Below are positions 1 through 6,414 of a stretch of DNA of 7,874 bases, one piece after another. A model generated the notes under the pieces. It made no database searches and was not told where the DNA came from. It worked only from the letters and a program-made list of their open reading frames with translations. Source of the DNA: Bacillota bacterium. GTDB lineage: Bacteria; Bacillota; Bacilli; Bacillales; Bacillaceae_J. The stretch spans positions 1 through 7,874 of the forward strand of contig JAEWMK010000197.1 in the NCBI GenBank assembly GCA_023457235.1. Reading direction: 5' to 3'. A program made the position numbers and the translations under genes. Position 1 is the stretch's first letter; each line of letters starts with the position of its first letter.

Positions 1-1241
1 CGATATAAGATATTTCCTGCTACTTCATTCGGTAAATCAATTCCTGTTGTTTTGTCAAAATGAAATTTTTGTAAATATTCAAGAAATTTATCACCGCCGA
101 GCTTTTCGTTTACAAGCTTTGCCATAGCAACGTTGGAGGATCGTTGAACCCCCTCTAGATATGTGATTGTTCCCCAACCAGAGCGGTTATGGTCTCGAAT
201 TGCCTTGTCTTTCTTCGAGATTCGGTAAGATCCTGATTGATAGGTTTCATTTGCACGGAATACACCGGCATCAATTGCTGCGGCTAACGTAAATATTTTC
301 ATTGTTGAACCTGGTTCAAATCTTGATGATATGACTTCATTCATATAATTCGAAATTTCGCGGGTATTCGGATCAAAGCTTGGTCTAGTACCCATAGCCA
401 ATATTTCTCCCGTTTTCGCATCAGCGACAATTCCAATCAAGTTCTCAGGTTCATACTCTTTCTCAGCATAGCTTAACGCACTTTCTAAAAATGTTTGGAT
501 TTTCTGATCCAACGTTAAATAAATATTCTTTCCGTTCTCAGGAGCTACAATCATTTCTTTTGGATCGGGCAGCTTGAAGCCACTCCGGTCACTTTGAAAA
601 GTAATACGACCATCTTTCCCTTGCAAGAGATCATCAAAGGTTTTCTCAACCCCCATTTTTCCAACCAATTTTCCATCTTCATTAGGCTGCGCAAACCCAA
701 TTACGTGGGAAGCAAAAATACCATTCGGATATAATCTCTTTTTCTCCATGGTAAAATAAACGCCCGGAAGGTTCATTGCCTTTATCTTCTCCATTAATTG
801 ATGGTCAATATTTCTGCCTTTCGGTCCCAATTCGACTTGAACAGCATTTGGATTAGCAGGATTTAACCTTCTCTCAATCTCTGAAGCTTGCATATTCAAT
901 AATGGAGCTAATTTTTCGGCCGTTTCATGTTTATCAGTAACATAAAGGGGAACAGGAGAATTTTTTGAATATTTATCACTAATAACCACATACAACGAAT
1001 ATGAAGGTGCATCCTTTGCGATTGCTTGTCCGTTACGATCAAGTATTTGTCCACGTGAAGCTTCAATGGTCCGTTCCTTCCCCCATTTTTCATCGGCCAA
1101 AACGGTTAAATCATGTCCATCAACTTCTTTTGCGGTCTGAATATAAATAAAACGACCTGTTAAAATAAAAAAGAGCAGGACAAATATTAATGATAATATC
1201 CTCGCTCCAACTCTAATATGTATTGTTGTTTTTTTACTCAT
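1..1241 (-). CDS. pbpB: Penicillin-binding protein 2B (septal class B transpeptidase), C-terminus cut by window edge
   Basis: This is the essential septal DD-transpeptidase, which cross-links peptidoglycan at the division site in complex with FtsL, DivIC, DivIB and FtsW. The window holds 413 complete codons from the start. Residues 1-12 form a short basic cytoplasmic tail and residues 13-34 a single membrane anchor. A dimerisation (pedestal) region follows, and then the transpeptidase domain. The catalytic SxxK motif reads STMK at 312-315, preceded by FEPG, and the SxN motif reads SSN at 368-370. The KTG motif and any PASTA domains lie beyond base 1. The ATG at 1241 is chosen because the protein then begins MSKKTTIHIR, directly before the membrane anchor; its Shine-Dalgarno is weak (GGTGAG only 3 bases upstream). 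The gene follows ftsL after 20 bases and is the fourth gene of the mraZ operon, so the near neighbour may help its translation. Identification is firm; only the C-terminus is unseen. Confidence 0.96.
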   Translation of the reverse strand, partial: MSKKTTIHIRVGARILSLIFVLLFFILTGRFIYIQTAKEVDGHDLTVLADEKWGKERTIEASRGQILDRNGQAIAKDAPSYSLYVVISDKYSKNSPVPLYVTDKHETAEKLAPLLNMQASEIERRLNPANPNAVQVELGPKGRNIDHQLMEKIKAMNLPGVYFTMEKKRLYPNGIFASHVIGFAQPNEDGKLVGKMGVEKTFDDLLQGKDGRITFQSDRSGFKLPDPKEMIVAPENGKNIYLTLDQKIQTFLESALSYAEKEYEPENLIGIVADAKTGEILAMGTRPSFDPNTREISNYMNEVISSRFEPGSTMKIFTLAAAIDAGVFRANETYQSGSYRISKKDKAIRDHNRSGWGTITYLEGVQRSSNVAMAKLVNEKLGGDKFLEYLQKFHFDKTTGIDLPNEVAGNILY

Positions 1242-1261
1242 CTTCTCACCACACTAAAAAA

Positions 1262-1621
1262 CTAATTACCGATTACTTGGACGTTATTATCAATAATTGT
1301 TAATCCTTGTTCGTTAGCAATTTTTAATATCCGCTGTGGTCTTGACAATTCAGTTATTTCCTCCGCTAAACCACTATTAACCTTTTCTTGTTCGGTAATT
1401 TTGGATTCCAAAACTTGAATATCATTATTGAGTTGAAAAATAGCCGCTTGCTTGGAAATGATCATCGTACAACCTATTGTACTAAAAATAAGCAAAAGTG
1501 AAAGCAGGAATTTTTCTCCAGTTGTGATTATACCTTTTTTCTTTACCTTTACTTGAGGCTTCAAGTTTGGTTTATTCTGCTGATGTTTTTTCGGTTGAAC
1601 CTGGTAGGCAAGATTACTCAA
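1262..1621 (-). CDS. ftsL: Cell division protein FtsL
   Basis: FtsL is a small bitopic divisome protein that pairs with DivIC through a periplasm-side coiled coil and helps activate the PBP2B-FtsW septal synthase. The 119-residue product begins MSNLAYQ and has a lysine- and glutamine-rich cytoplasmic tail (1-36). One membrane helix follows at about 37-56, then a coiled coil at about 63-92 and the family's PQRI segment at 95-98 near the C-terminus. The start codon is TTG. It is preferred because a perfect AGGAGG lies 8 bases upstream (1630-1635) and the resulting N-terminus matches my recollection of Bacillus FtsL. FtsL is known to be unstable and rate-limiting in Bacillus, so a weak start codon on a strong ribosome site could help set its level; that is inference. 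The gene lies 25 bases after rsmH and 20 before pbpB. Sequence conservation in this family is low, but the context makes the call secure. Confidence 0.94.
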   Translation of the reverse strand: MSNLAYQVQPKKHQQNKPNLKPQVKVKKKGIITTGEKFLLSLLLIFSTIGCTMIISKQAAIFQLNNDIQVLESKITEQEKVNSGLAEEITELSRPQRILKIANEQGLTIIDNNVQVIGN

Positions 1622-1646
1622 AACTAAAACCTCCTATTATAATGTA

Positions 1647-2579
1647 TTATTGTTTCTCAGCCACTCTTAATTTTGCAGACCGCGCTCGTTTGTTTTGCTC
1701 CATTTCTACTTCAGAAGGTAATATTGGCTTCCTAGTTATAAGCCTTAGCTTAGCTTTATATTCTTCCGGAATGATTGGCAGTCCATGAGGTAATTCAGGA
1801 CCTTTACTCCATTTATTAAATGTAGTCTTACAAATTCTATCCTCTAACGAATGAAATGTAATAACCGCTATTCTTCCACCTGGTTTGGTAATCGAAATAG
1901 CATCTTCAATCGCCTCTTCGAATACTTTTAGCTCATCATTCACAGCAATCCGAATCGCTTGAAAAACCCGTTTAGCTGGATGGCCTCCAGCACGTCTTGC
2001 AGGTGCAGGAATGCCTTCTTTTATTAATTCTACCAACTCCCCTGTCGTTTCAATTGGTTTAACACTACGAAAGGCTTCAATTTTTCTTGCAATTTGTTTC
2101 GAAAATTTCTCCTCTCCATATTGGAAAAAGATTCTAACAAGGTCATTATAGCTCCAGTGATTGACAACATCATAAGCCGATATTGGCGCCGTTTGATCCA
2201 TTCTCATGTCCAGTGCTGCATCTTGATGATAACTAAATCCTCTTTCAGCAATGTCAAGCTGTGGTGATGATACGCCAAGATCAAAAAGGACTCCATCTAC
2301 TCCCTCTACGCCCCGATCTTGCAACTCTTCTTTTAAATGGCGGAAGTTACTTTTTATTAAGACGACTTGATCTTTATAGGCCACTAATTTTTCAGCAGCA
2401 TGCTCTATCGCCATTTCATCCTGATCAAACGCATATAGGCGGCCGAACTTGGAAAGTTTCGATAAAATTAGTTCGCTATGTCCTGCCCCACCTAAAGTAC
2501 AATCAACATAGATTCCATCCGGCTTTATATTTAACCCTTCAACAGCTTCTTCTCTTAAAACAGTTACGTGTTCAAACAT
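1647..2579 (-). CDS. rsmH: 16S rRNA (cytosine(1402)-N(4))-methyltransferase RsmH (MraW)
   Basis: RsmH transfers a methyl group from S-adenosylmethionine to N4 of C1402 in the decoding centre of 16S rRNA. The 310-residue protein has the usual family length. The SAM-binding segment is visible as DCTLGGAGHS (26-35), followed by AFDQD (50-54), then FDLGVSSPQLD (99-109), LDMRMD (123-128), HPAKRVFQAIRI (200-211), FHSLEDR (242-248) and the basic tail KRARSAKLRV (297-306). The ATG at 2579 gives the standard MFEHVTVL N-terminus. The only Shine-Dalgarno candidate is the unusual GTGGGG at 2591-2596, 11 bases upstream; a GGAAAAAG tract lies further off. It is the second gene of the mraZ operon, 63 bases after mraZ and 25 before ftsL. 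No terminator or convincing separate promoter is visible in the mraZ-rsmH gap. Confidence 0.97.
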   Translation of the reverse strand: MFEHVTVLREEAVEGLNIKPDGIYVDCTLGGAGHSELILSKLSKFGRLYAFDQDEMAIEHAAEKLVAYKDQVVLIKSNFRHLKEELQDRGVEGVDGVLFDLGVSSPQLDIAERGFSYHQDAALDMRMDQTAPISAYDVVNHWSYNDLVRIFFQYGEEKFSKQIARKIEAFRSVKPIETTGELVELIKEGIPAPARRAGGHPAKRVFQAIRIAVNDELKVFEEAIEDAISITKPGGRIAVITFHSLEDRICKTTFNKWSKGPELPHGLPIIPEEYKAKLRLITRKPILPSEVEMEQNKRARSAKLRVAEKQ

Positions 2580-2642
2580 TTATACATCTACCCCACTCTA
2601 GTCTTTTTCCTGTTGCTTTATAATTATAATGCTATTTTGCAT

Positions 2643-3074
2643 CTAAATATCGAAATCAACCATACTTTCTGCAATTTCAGCAAATGATTCTGCAGACTCC
2701 GTAACATATGCATCCCAATTGGATTTGCTCCAGATCTCAAAACGATTTGAAACACCTACAATGACGCAGTCTTTATCAAGTTTGGCATAATCCCTTAGTG
2801 GAGGAGCAATATTTACTCTTCCTTGCTTGTCCACTTCACATTCAGTTGCACCAGAGAAGAAAAAACGTGTAAACGCCCGAGCATCTTTCTTTGTAAAAGG
2901 AAGGGTTTTTAATTTATTTTCTAAACTTTGCCATTCATCGTAGGAATAACCAAACAAACATTGATCTAAACCCCTTGTTAGTACAAAACCTTCCCCAAGG
3001 AGCTCTCTAAATTTGGCCGGAATAATCATACGGCCTTTTTGATCAATGGTATGATGATATTCCCCCATGAACAT
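2643..3074 (-). CDS. mraZ: Transcriptional regulator MraZ
   Basis: MraZ is the DNA-binding repressor of the dcw cluster, forming ring-shaped oligomers from two SpoVT/AbrB-like half-domains per chain. The 143-residue product shows both halves with their DxxGR signatures: DQKGR at 11-15 (inside GEYHHTIDQKGR) and DKQGR at 82-86 (inside CEVDKQGRVNIAPPLR). Length and the C-terminal SFAEIAESM segment fit Bacillus MraZ. The ATG at 3074 gives MFMGEYHH. An out-of-frame ATG lies 4 bases upstream at 3078, and an in-frame ATG at 3068 would give MGEYHH. The ribosome site is again the non-canonical GTGGGG (3083-3088), 8 bases from the chosen start and itself a match to the MraZ box. It is the first gene of the operon with rsmH, ftsL and pbpB. 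An array of GTGG boxes just upstream indicates self-repression. Confidence 0.97.
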   Translation of the reverse strand: MFMGEYHHTIDQKGRMIIPAKFRELLGEGFVLTRGLDQCLFGYSYDEWQSLENKLKTLPFTKKDARAFTRFFFSGATECEVDKQGRVNIAPPLRDYAKLDKDCVIVGVSNRFEIWSKSNWDAYVTESAESFAEIAESMVDFDI

Positions 3075-3082
3075 ACATTACG

Positions 3083-3129
3083 CCCCACTTTCTGACCATA
3101 GAATACCACAAATCACCACTTTCCACCAC
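3083..3129 (-). promoter_or_regulatory. MraZ operator: GTGG box array at 10-bp pitch
   Basis: On the minus strand, GTGG begins at 3129, 3119 and 3109, a degenerate ATGG begins at 3099, and GTGGGG begins at 3088. The first four are exactly 10 bases apart, one helical turn, so all face the same side of the DNA; the last is 11 bases on. MraZ proteins are known to bind short tandem TGG-type repeats in front of their own gene, with one box per subunit of the oligomer. The array covers the likely promoter and ends in the ribosome site of mraZ, so repression of the whole operon is the natural reading. Boxes and spacing are seen directly; the binding is inferred from the family. Confidence 0.85.
3100..3108 (-). 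promoter_or_regulatory. Candidate extended -10 promoter of the mraZ-rsmH-ftsL-pbpB operon
   Basis: On the minus strand, TGGTATTCT fits an extended -10 element (TGn followed by TATTCT, 4 of 6 to TATAAT). The -35 position 17 bases upstream reads TGGTGG, a poor match, as allowed for extended -10 promoters. A start near 3093 would leave a leader of about 19 bases. It sits between MraZ boxes 3 and 4, as expected for an autorepressed promoter. The start site is unproven. Confidence 0.45.
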
Positions 3130-3150
3130 TTACTTTATGAATTATTCGTG

Positions 3151-3188
3151 AAAAAAAATAAAAAAACCTGCATACATTGCAGGTTTTT
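3151..3188 (-). terminator. Rho-independent terminator ending the bshC transcript
   Basis: An 11-bp perfect stem (AAAAACCTGCA at 3162-3172 with its complement at 3178-3188, 5-base loop) is followed on the minus strand by a U-rich run (seven T, one A, then eight T) down to 3151. It lies about 170 bases after the bshC stop and just ahead of the MraZ operator, so it separates the bshC unit from the mraZ operon. On the plus strand the tail is only five T, so it should act mainly in the minus direction. Confidence 0.85.
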
Positions 3189-3213
3189 GCTCGACAAATT
3201 CGGAACTTAAATT

Positions 3214-3243
3214 GTTATAATACGTCATTTTTTATAATATCAA
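3214..3243 (-). promoter_or_regulatory. Candidate sigma-A promoter pointing into the terminator upstream of mraZ
   Basis: On the minus strand TTGATA (3238-3243, 5 of 6 to the -35 consensus) and TATAAC (3214-3219, 5 of 6 to the -10 consensus) are separated by 18 bases. A start near 3207 would run straight into the hairpin at 3162-3188, making an RNA of roughly 55 bases unless terminated RNA synthesis is overcome. It could be an attenuated upstream promoter of the mraZ operon, a source of a small RNA, or chance in AT-rich DNA. Confidence 0.35.
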
Positions 3244-3355
3244 ATGCGCCTTGGCGTATTTGTGCCCAGATTTTTTCGGGCTTGCTCGAAAAACTACCTC
3301 TGAAAATCTGAGGCATCCGCCGGAGGCATAACTTTATTCTACTGAATAAAGTTAT
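3241..3355 (-). repeat. Multi-hairpin intergenic element in the 3' region of bshC (likely dispersed repeat or structured RNA)
   Basis: About 115 bases between the bshC stop and its terminator fold almost completely into successive hairpins. These are: a 12-bp perfect stem ATAACTTTATTC (3328-3339/3344-3355, loop TACT); GC-mismatch-TCC/GGA-mismatch-GC (3313-3327); CCTC/GAGG (3297-3300/3310-3313); TTTTTCG/CGAAAAA (3272-3278/3287-3293); and CAAATGCGCC with GGCGTATTTG (3241-3250/3253-3262, one G-T pair). CAGATTTT (3267-3274) and AAAATCTG (3303-3310) offer an alternative pairing. No open reading frame of note is present. The inner part is richer in G and C than its flanks. None of the stems has a U tail on the minus strand, so they are not simple terminators. 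The build resembles short palindromic dispersed repeats of Bacillaceae genomes, but a family cannot be named from this window. Orientation is given as the bshC transcript. Confidence 0.6.
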
Positions 3356-3360
3356 AGTTT

Positions 3361-4986
3361 TTATATAGTAATAACCTTATGATGGTTATTCCATTGATAA
3401 TCTAGATCTAACATTTCATCGATAATTTGGTAACCATAAAGGTTAATGTAGTAAAAAATATTCCATATTCTCTCCTGCGGCGCATTTAAAGGCTTTAGAA
3501 AAGAATTGATATGGTCAAATTTGTCCAACTCTACTTTATGTTGAAAACGTATCGTCTTTTCCATTTTCTGCTTTAAATAATATATTTGTGATTGAATGAG
3601 CTCTGCATTTTTCTCAGCCAAATCCTTAAGATGGGGATCAACTTGGATCGCCAGCTCTTTAAAAGGTCGATGGGCATTCAAAATCTGTGTTATTGTTTCT
3701 TCAGTCATTTGCTCGATCGGAAACGGCTGTTGTTTTTTGAGCCAGTCCTCTCTCTCCTTTTGACATCCGCTGTTAACAACCTTCGCTATATCTAAGCCAA
3801 GCTCTTTCACGTATTTTTCCGTCTTCCTGTCTAAGATAGAAATCATTAATCTCGGAATCACAGGCGGCACTTTAAAGCCAAACAAATGAAATGCTTTCTT
3901 TAATGCTGCCCAATAGGCAATTTCGCCGGGGCCTGAAATAAAAGCCAATGTCGGGAACACATACTCCTGCATAAGCGGTCTTGTCGCAACATTATTACTA
4001 AACAATTCCGGTTGTTTATGATTCAACTCTAGTAATGCTGAATTTTCAAAATGACATTCATTATTCTTTCCGACAAATTGTGTATTAGATCTTTCTAATA
4101 ATATTCTTTCCCCATCTTTGATAAGAAAAAGATGGGCGTTATGTTCATTCATTTCAATCGGTTGCCCGTAGCCCAATTCCTTTAGTGTCAATTGGCCACA
4201 TAGCACCTCTTCTCCTAATTCCGAATTATTTTGAATGATCATTTCCATAAAAGGCGATCCAATTTTTCTAAAGCCAGCATCGCCCGAATCAACAATAATG
4301 AGTCCGTGATCTTTAAATAATCTAAAGACAATATTGATAAAAAAATCAACATAGGTAGAAGACTTTCTTAAATCCTCATAAAGATGATTTAAAATATCAT
4401 TTGTATAAATCGTTTCACCGAATGTACCGATAATCTCCTTAATCCAGTCTTCAGCCTTGTTTTGATCAATGATCACTTTAGAAGCAGGGCTTTTTTTGAA
4501 ATGTTTTTGTTTTATGGTATGTTTTTCGACCTTTCCATTATGCAGCACGTAAGTATGATTAATTTCAGCAAAGTCATGATCCTCACCCGCAACCCAAAAG
4601 ACAGGAAGAACCGGAACCTGTAATAATTGCTCTTGTTCTTTTGCAAACTTAATGATGGAAATAATTTTATGTATCGAATAAAGTGGACCCGTTAACAATC
4701 CCGCTTGTTGACCGCCAATGACAACGACACTTTTTGGATCCAACATTCTTTTAATATTTGAGTTCGTTTTATCCGAAACATCGAAGTTTTTATGGAACTC
4801 TAATAAATAGTCGACCAATTCCTGTCTTGGAAATTGCCGATTGCTTAATTCCTCTAAACGTTTTTTATACGTCTCTTCATTTTGAATATTGGGATAGTCA
4901 AAAAAAGAGGCTGCTACGTCCTCCCCGCTTATATAAGCAGAGGCAATTTTATTCGCTAACGCCTGGGCGACGTCCTGTAATTCCAT
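3361..4986 (-). CDS. bshC: Putative cysteine ligase BshC (bacillithiol biosynthesis)
   Basis: BshC is the enzyme assigned to the last step of bacillithiol synthesis, joining cysteine to glucosaminyl-malate (GlcN-Mal) made by BshA and BshB; bacillithiol is the main low-molecular-weight thiol of Bacillus cytoplasm. The 541-residue length is typical. Family motifs visible are GGQQAGLLTGPLYSIHK (91-107), FWVAGEDHDFAEINH (130-144), DSGDAGFRKIGSPF (233-246) and SGPGEIAYWA (351-360), in a Rossmann-like core. A predicted coiled coil lies at about 450-490 and a short C-terminal domain ends the chain. The ATG at 4986 has a good AAAGGAAG about 8 bases upstream. bshC follows the DUF3397 gene after 83 bases and may have its own promoter. 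It ends in a TAA at 3361, with an unusually long structured 3' region before the terminator. The family call is firm; the ligase activity is established mainly by genetics, hence 'putative'. Confidence 0.96.
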   Translation of the reverse strand: MELQDVAQALANKIASAYISGEDVAASFFDYPNIQNEETYKKRLEELSNRQFPRQELVDYLLEFHKNFDVSDKTNSNIKRMLDPKSVVVIGGQQAGLLTGPLYSIHKIISIIKFAKEQEQLLQVPVLPVFWVAGEDHDFAEINHTYVLHNGKVEKHTIKQKHFKKSPASKVIIDQNKAEDWIKEIIGTFGETIYTNDILNHLYEDLRKSSTYVDFFINIVFRLFKDHGLIIVDSGDAGFRKIGSPFMEMIIQNNSELGEEVLCGQLTLKELGYGQPIEMNEHNAHLFLIKDGERILLERSNTQFVGKNNECHFENSALLELNHKQPELFSNNVATRPLMQEYVFPTLAFISGPGEIAYWAALKKAFHLFGFKVPPVIPRLMISILDRKTEKYVKELGLDIAKVVNSGCQKEREDWLKKQQPFPIEQMTEETITQILNAHRPFKELAIQVDPHLKDLAEKNAELIQSQIYYLKQKMEKTIRFQHKVELDKFDHINSFLKPLNAPQERIWNIFYYINLYGYQIIDEMLDLDYQWNNHHKVITI

Positions 4987-5022
4987 GCGGATACTTCCTT
5001 TCTACTATACATAACACAACAT

Positions 5023-5051
5023 TTTATAAGAGTATAACAAATAATGATGAA
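5023..5051 (-). promoter_or_regulatory. Possible promoter of bshC
   Basis: On the minus strand TATAAA (5023-5028, 5 of 6 to the -10 consensus) lies 17 bases after TTCATC (5046-5051, 3 of 6 to the -35 consensus), about 37 bases ahead of the bshC ATG. The position is sensible but the -35 is weak. No terminator is visible between the DUF3397 gene and bshC, so bshC may equally be read from panE onwards. Confidence 0.3.
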
Positions 5052-5069
5052 CATCCCCAAAAAAAATGC

Positions 5070-5453
5070 TTATAAATTATTTAGCCTTTGAATTAACCCA
5101 AAAATAACAAGTGAAAAATAACTAAACGAAAACAACAGAAAATTAAACCGCCAAAATCCTTTCCATACCTTTTTGAAAATAATCTCATTGTTGATTTTCC
5201 ATTGTAGAAACACAAAAATCGAAGCAATAAATATTAATAAAAGAAGGATCATCCACAATACTGATTTTTCCCAAATAACCAGAATAGAAAAATGGACGGC
5301 AAAAATAAAAAAGAGAGTCGAAATGTCCACTGATAAATGCAGTGATTTTTTTTTGTTCTTTGTGATGATGCGACTGATCCAGTATACGATGAAAATAACC
5401 AGGATCGGTACTGTGACCATAGTGGCTACGAATATTGAAAATAAATTAATCAT
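5070..5453 (-). CDS. Small four-helix integral membrane protein, DUF3397 family, function unknown
   Basis: The 127-residue product begins MINLFSIFVATM and is almost wholly membrane embedded. Hydrophobic helices lie at about 4-26, 37-58, 62-84 and 100-122, joined by short charged loops (KNKKK at 31-35; KINNE and the KKVWKG stretch before helix 4). The positively charged loop after helix 1 suggests that end faces the cytoplasm, with both termini inside. The same frame opens further upstream, to 5540, but that would run deep into panE and add a segment with no family character. The ATG at 5453 overlaps the last 8 bases of panE, with purine-rich GGGAAGAGAGGA just ahead, so translational coupling to panE is likely. 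Length, topology and place between panE and bshC agree with DUF3397 proteins of Bacillus. No catalytic motif is visible, and the role is unknown. Confidence 0.85.
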   Translation of the reverse strand: MINLFSIFVATMVTVPILVIFIVYWISRIITKNKKKSLHLSVDISTLFFIFAVHFSILVIWEKSVLWMILLLLIFIASIFVFLQWKINNEIIFKKVWKGFWRFNFLLFSFSYFSLVIFGLIQRLNNL

Positions 5454-6360
5454 TCCTCTCTTCCTTCCCTTTGGCTTCCATACCTTTAATACTATTATAT
5501 AAAAACATAAGTCCAGGCATTGGTACCATTCTTTTTTCACCTTCTTCTAGTATATAACCTAATATAGACTGGATTTCTGTTTTTCGGCCATGTTCAACAT
5601 CCTTATACATGGATGAATAGTTGCTTCCTGTATTTTGGCAAATGGATATCACATCATCCCATAGGCTGTCGATCTTTGTTAAAGCAAGAGCTTGTACTAC
5701 TTCAAGGAAAACAGATCTCATATTAATAAAATAAAAGTTATTTTCCAATAAACTTCCATTCCGAACGCCGTAAAGGGCTGTGAGAGGGTTGATAACCGCA
5801 TTGACAACGAGTTTTCTCGCAAGTGTTTCATACCAGTTATCCTCAATTATAATAGGAAATCCAACCGAATTTAATACTTCTGATAAAGCCACGACTTTTT
5901 CAGATTCCCCACTGTATTTTGCAATTTTAATGCGACCGTCACCAGTATGAATAACGCAATTATCTGATTGTTTAAGGGACCCGTGCTCAACGATGCCCAA
6001 ATAAATTGATTCCGAGTATAACTCAGATAGCCTGAGGGTATGACCCATTCCATTTTGCAAAAAAAGGACGGGTATTTTGACTTTATTTTTCTTTAAATAA
6101 TCAAGAATTGGATCTAAATCATATTGTTTAACCGTAATAAAAACGACATCAGCATCATCTAATAAGCCCTCTGAAAAAGGGATTGCCATGACTTTGCTTG
6201 TTGTTGCCATTCCGTTCTTTATAAGTTCTAAGCCTTTTTCTTGCAAAACCTGGGCTTGTTCTCTTCTTCTAGTATAAATGACTGGATTGATATTTGCTTT
6301 ATTAGTATAAGCGGCAAGAAGCATTCCGATAGCACCACCGCCAATAATTGCGACCTTCAC
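5446..6360 (-). CDS. panE: 2-dehydropantoate 2-reductase (ketopantoate reductase, YlbQ/PanE)
   Basis: The enzyme reduces 2-dehydropantoate to pantoate with NADPH, a step of pantothenate and coenzyme A synthesis in the cytoplasm. The 304-residue protein opens with the dinucleotide-binding strand MKVAIIGGGAIG (GxGxxG at 7-12) and has TVKQYD (76-81) and LQNGMGH (101-107) in the N-terminal domain. The C-terminal helical domain carries the catalytic-type lysine K183 within ARKLVVNAVINPLTAL, followed by N187 and N191, and the substrate-side GRKTEI segment (258-263). The start is GTG at 6360, supported by GGAGG at 6368-6372 with 7-base spacing and by the glycine-rich strand starting at residue 3. 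Its stop overlaps the DUF3397 start, so the two are co-transcribed. Several ketopantoate reductase paralogues can exist in one genome; placement next to ylbP and ylbO argues for the ylbQ orthologue. Confidence 0.93.
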   Translation of the reverse strand: MKVAIIGGGAIGMLLAAYTNKANINPVIYTRRREQAQVLQEKGLELIKNGMATTSKVMAIPFSEGLLDDADVVFITVKQYDLDPILDYLKKNKVKIPVLFLQNGMGHTLRLSELYSESIYLGIVEHGSLKQSDNCVIHTGDGRIKIAKYSGESEKVVALSEVLNSVGFPIIIEDNWYETLARKLVVNAVINPLTALYGVRNGSLLENNFYFINMRSVFLEVVQALALTKIDSLWDDVISICQNTGSNYSSMYKDVEHGRKTEIQSILGYILEEGEKRMVPMPGLMFLYNSIKGMEAKGKEERND

Positions 6361-6382
6361 CCGAAAACCTCCATAAATCTTA

Positions 6383-6388
6383 AGTATA
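6383..6388 (-). promoter_or_regulatory. Possible -10 element of the panE promoter
   Basis: TATACT on the minus strand (5 of 6 to TATAAT) lies 22 bases upstream of the GTG start of panE. No good -35 is seen at 16-18 bases (CCTATT at 17). The implied start would fall close to the ribosome site, leaving a very short leader. It is the best candidate in the divergent region but weak. Confidence 0.28.
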
Positions 6389-6414
6389 GTACCATTTTAA
6401 CAAAAAATAGGGAA

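Noticed and set aside
1567..1788. Plus-strand open frame opposite ftsL/rsmH
   Set aside because: It lies entirely opposite the well-supported ftsL start and rsmH 3' end, has no ribosome site, and has no recognisable motif.
2261..2623. 120-codon plus-strand open frame opposite rsmH
   Set aside because: It is antisense to the conserved rsmH N-terminal half; its composition (many His, Leu and Pro) is typical of a reverse-strand shadow.
3191..3221. Plus-strand promoter TCGACA ... TATAAT reading antisense into bshC
   Set aside because: The hexamers are good, but the 19-base spacer is long and there is no plus-strand gene downstream; the TATAAT can be explained by AT-rich composition.
3328..3355. 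12-bp hairpin right after the bshC stop as the bshC terminator
   Set aside because: On the minus strand it is followed by GCCTCC rather than a U run; the hairpin at 3162-3188 with its long U tract is the real terminator.
4758..5075. 105-codon plus-strand open frame opposite the bshC start
   Set aside because: It covers the bshC N-terminus and promoter region on the other strand, without a Shine-Dalgarno sequence or any family resemblance.
5454..5540. Upstream extension of the DUF3397 gene by 29 codons
   Set aside because: It would overlap panE by nearly 100 bases and add a non-family N-terminus; the ATG at 5453 fits the first membrane helix and the coupling to the panE stop.
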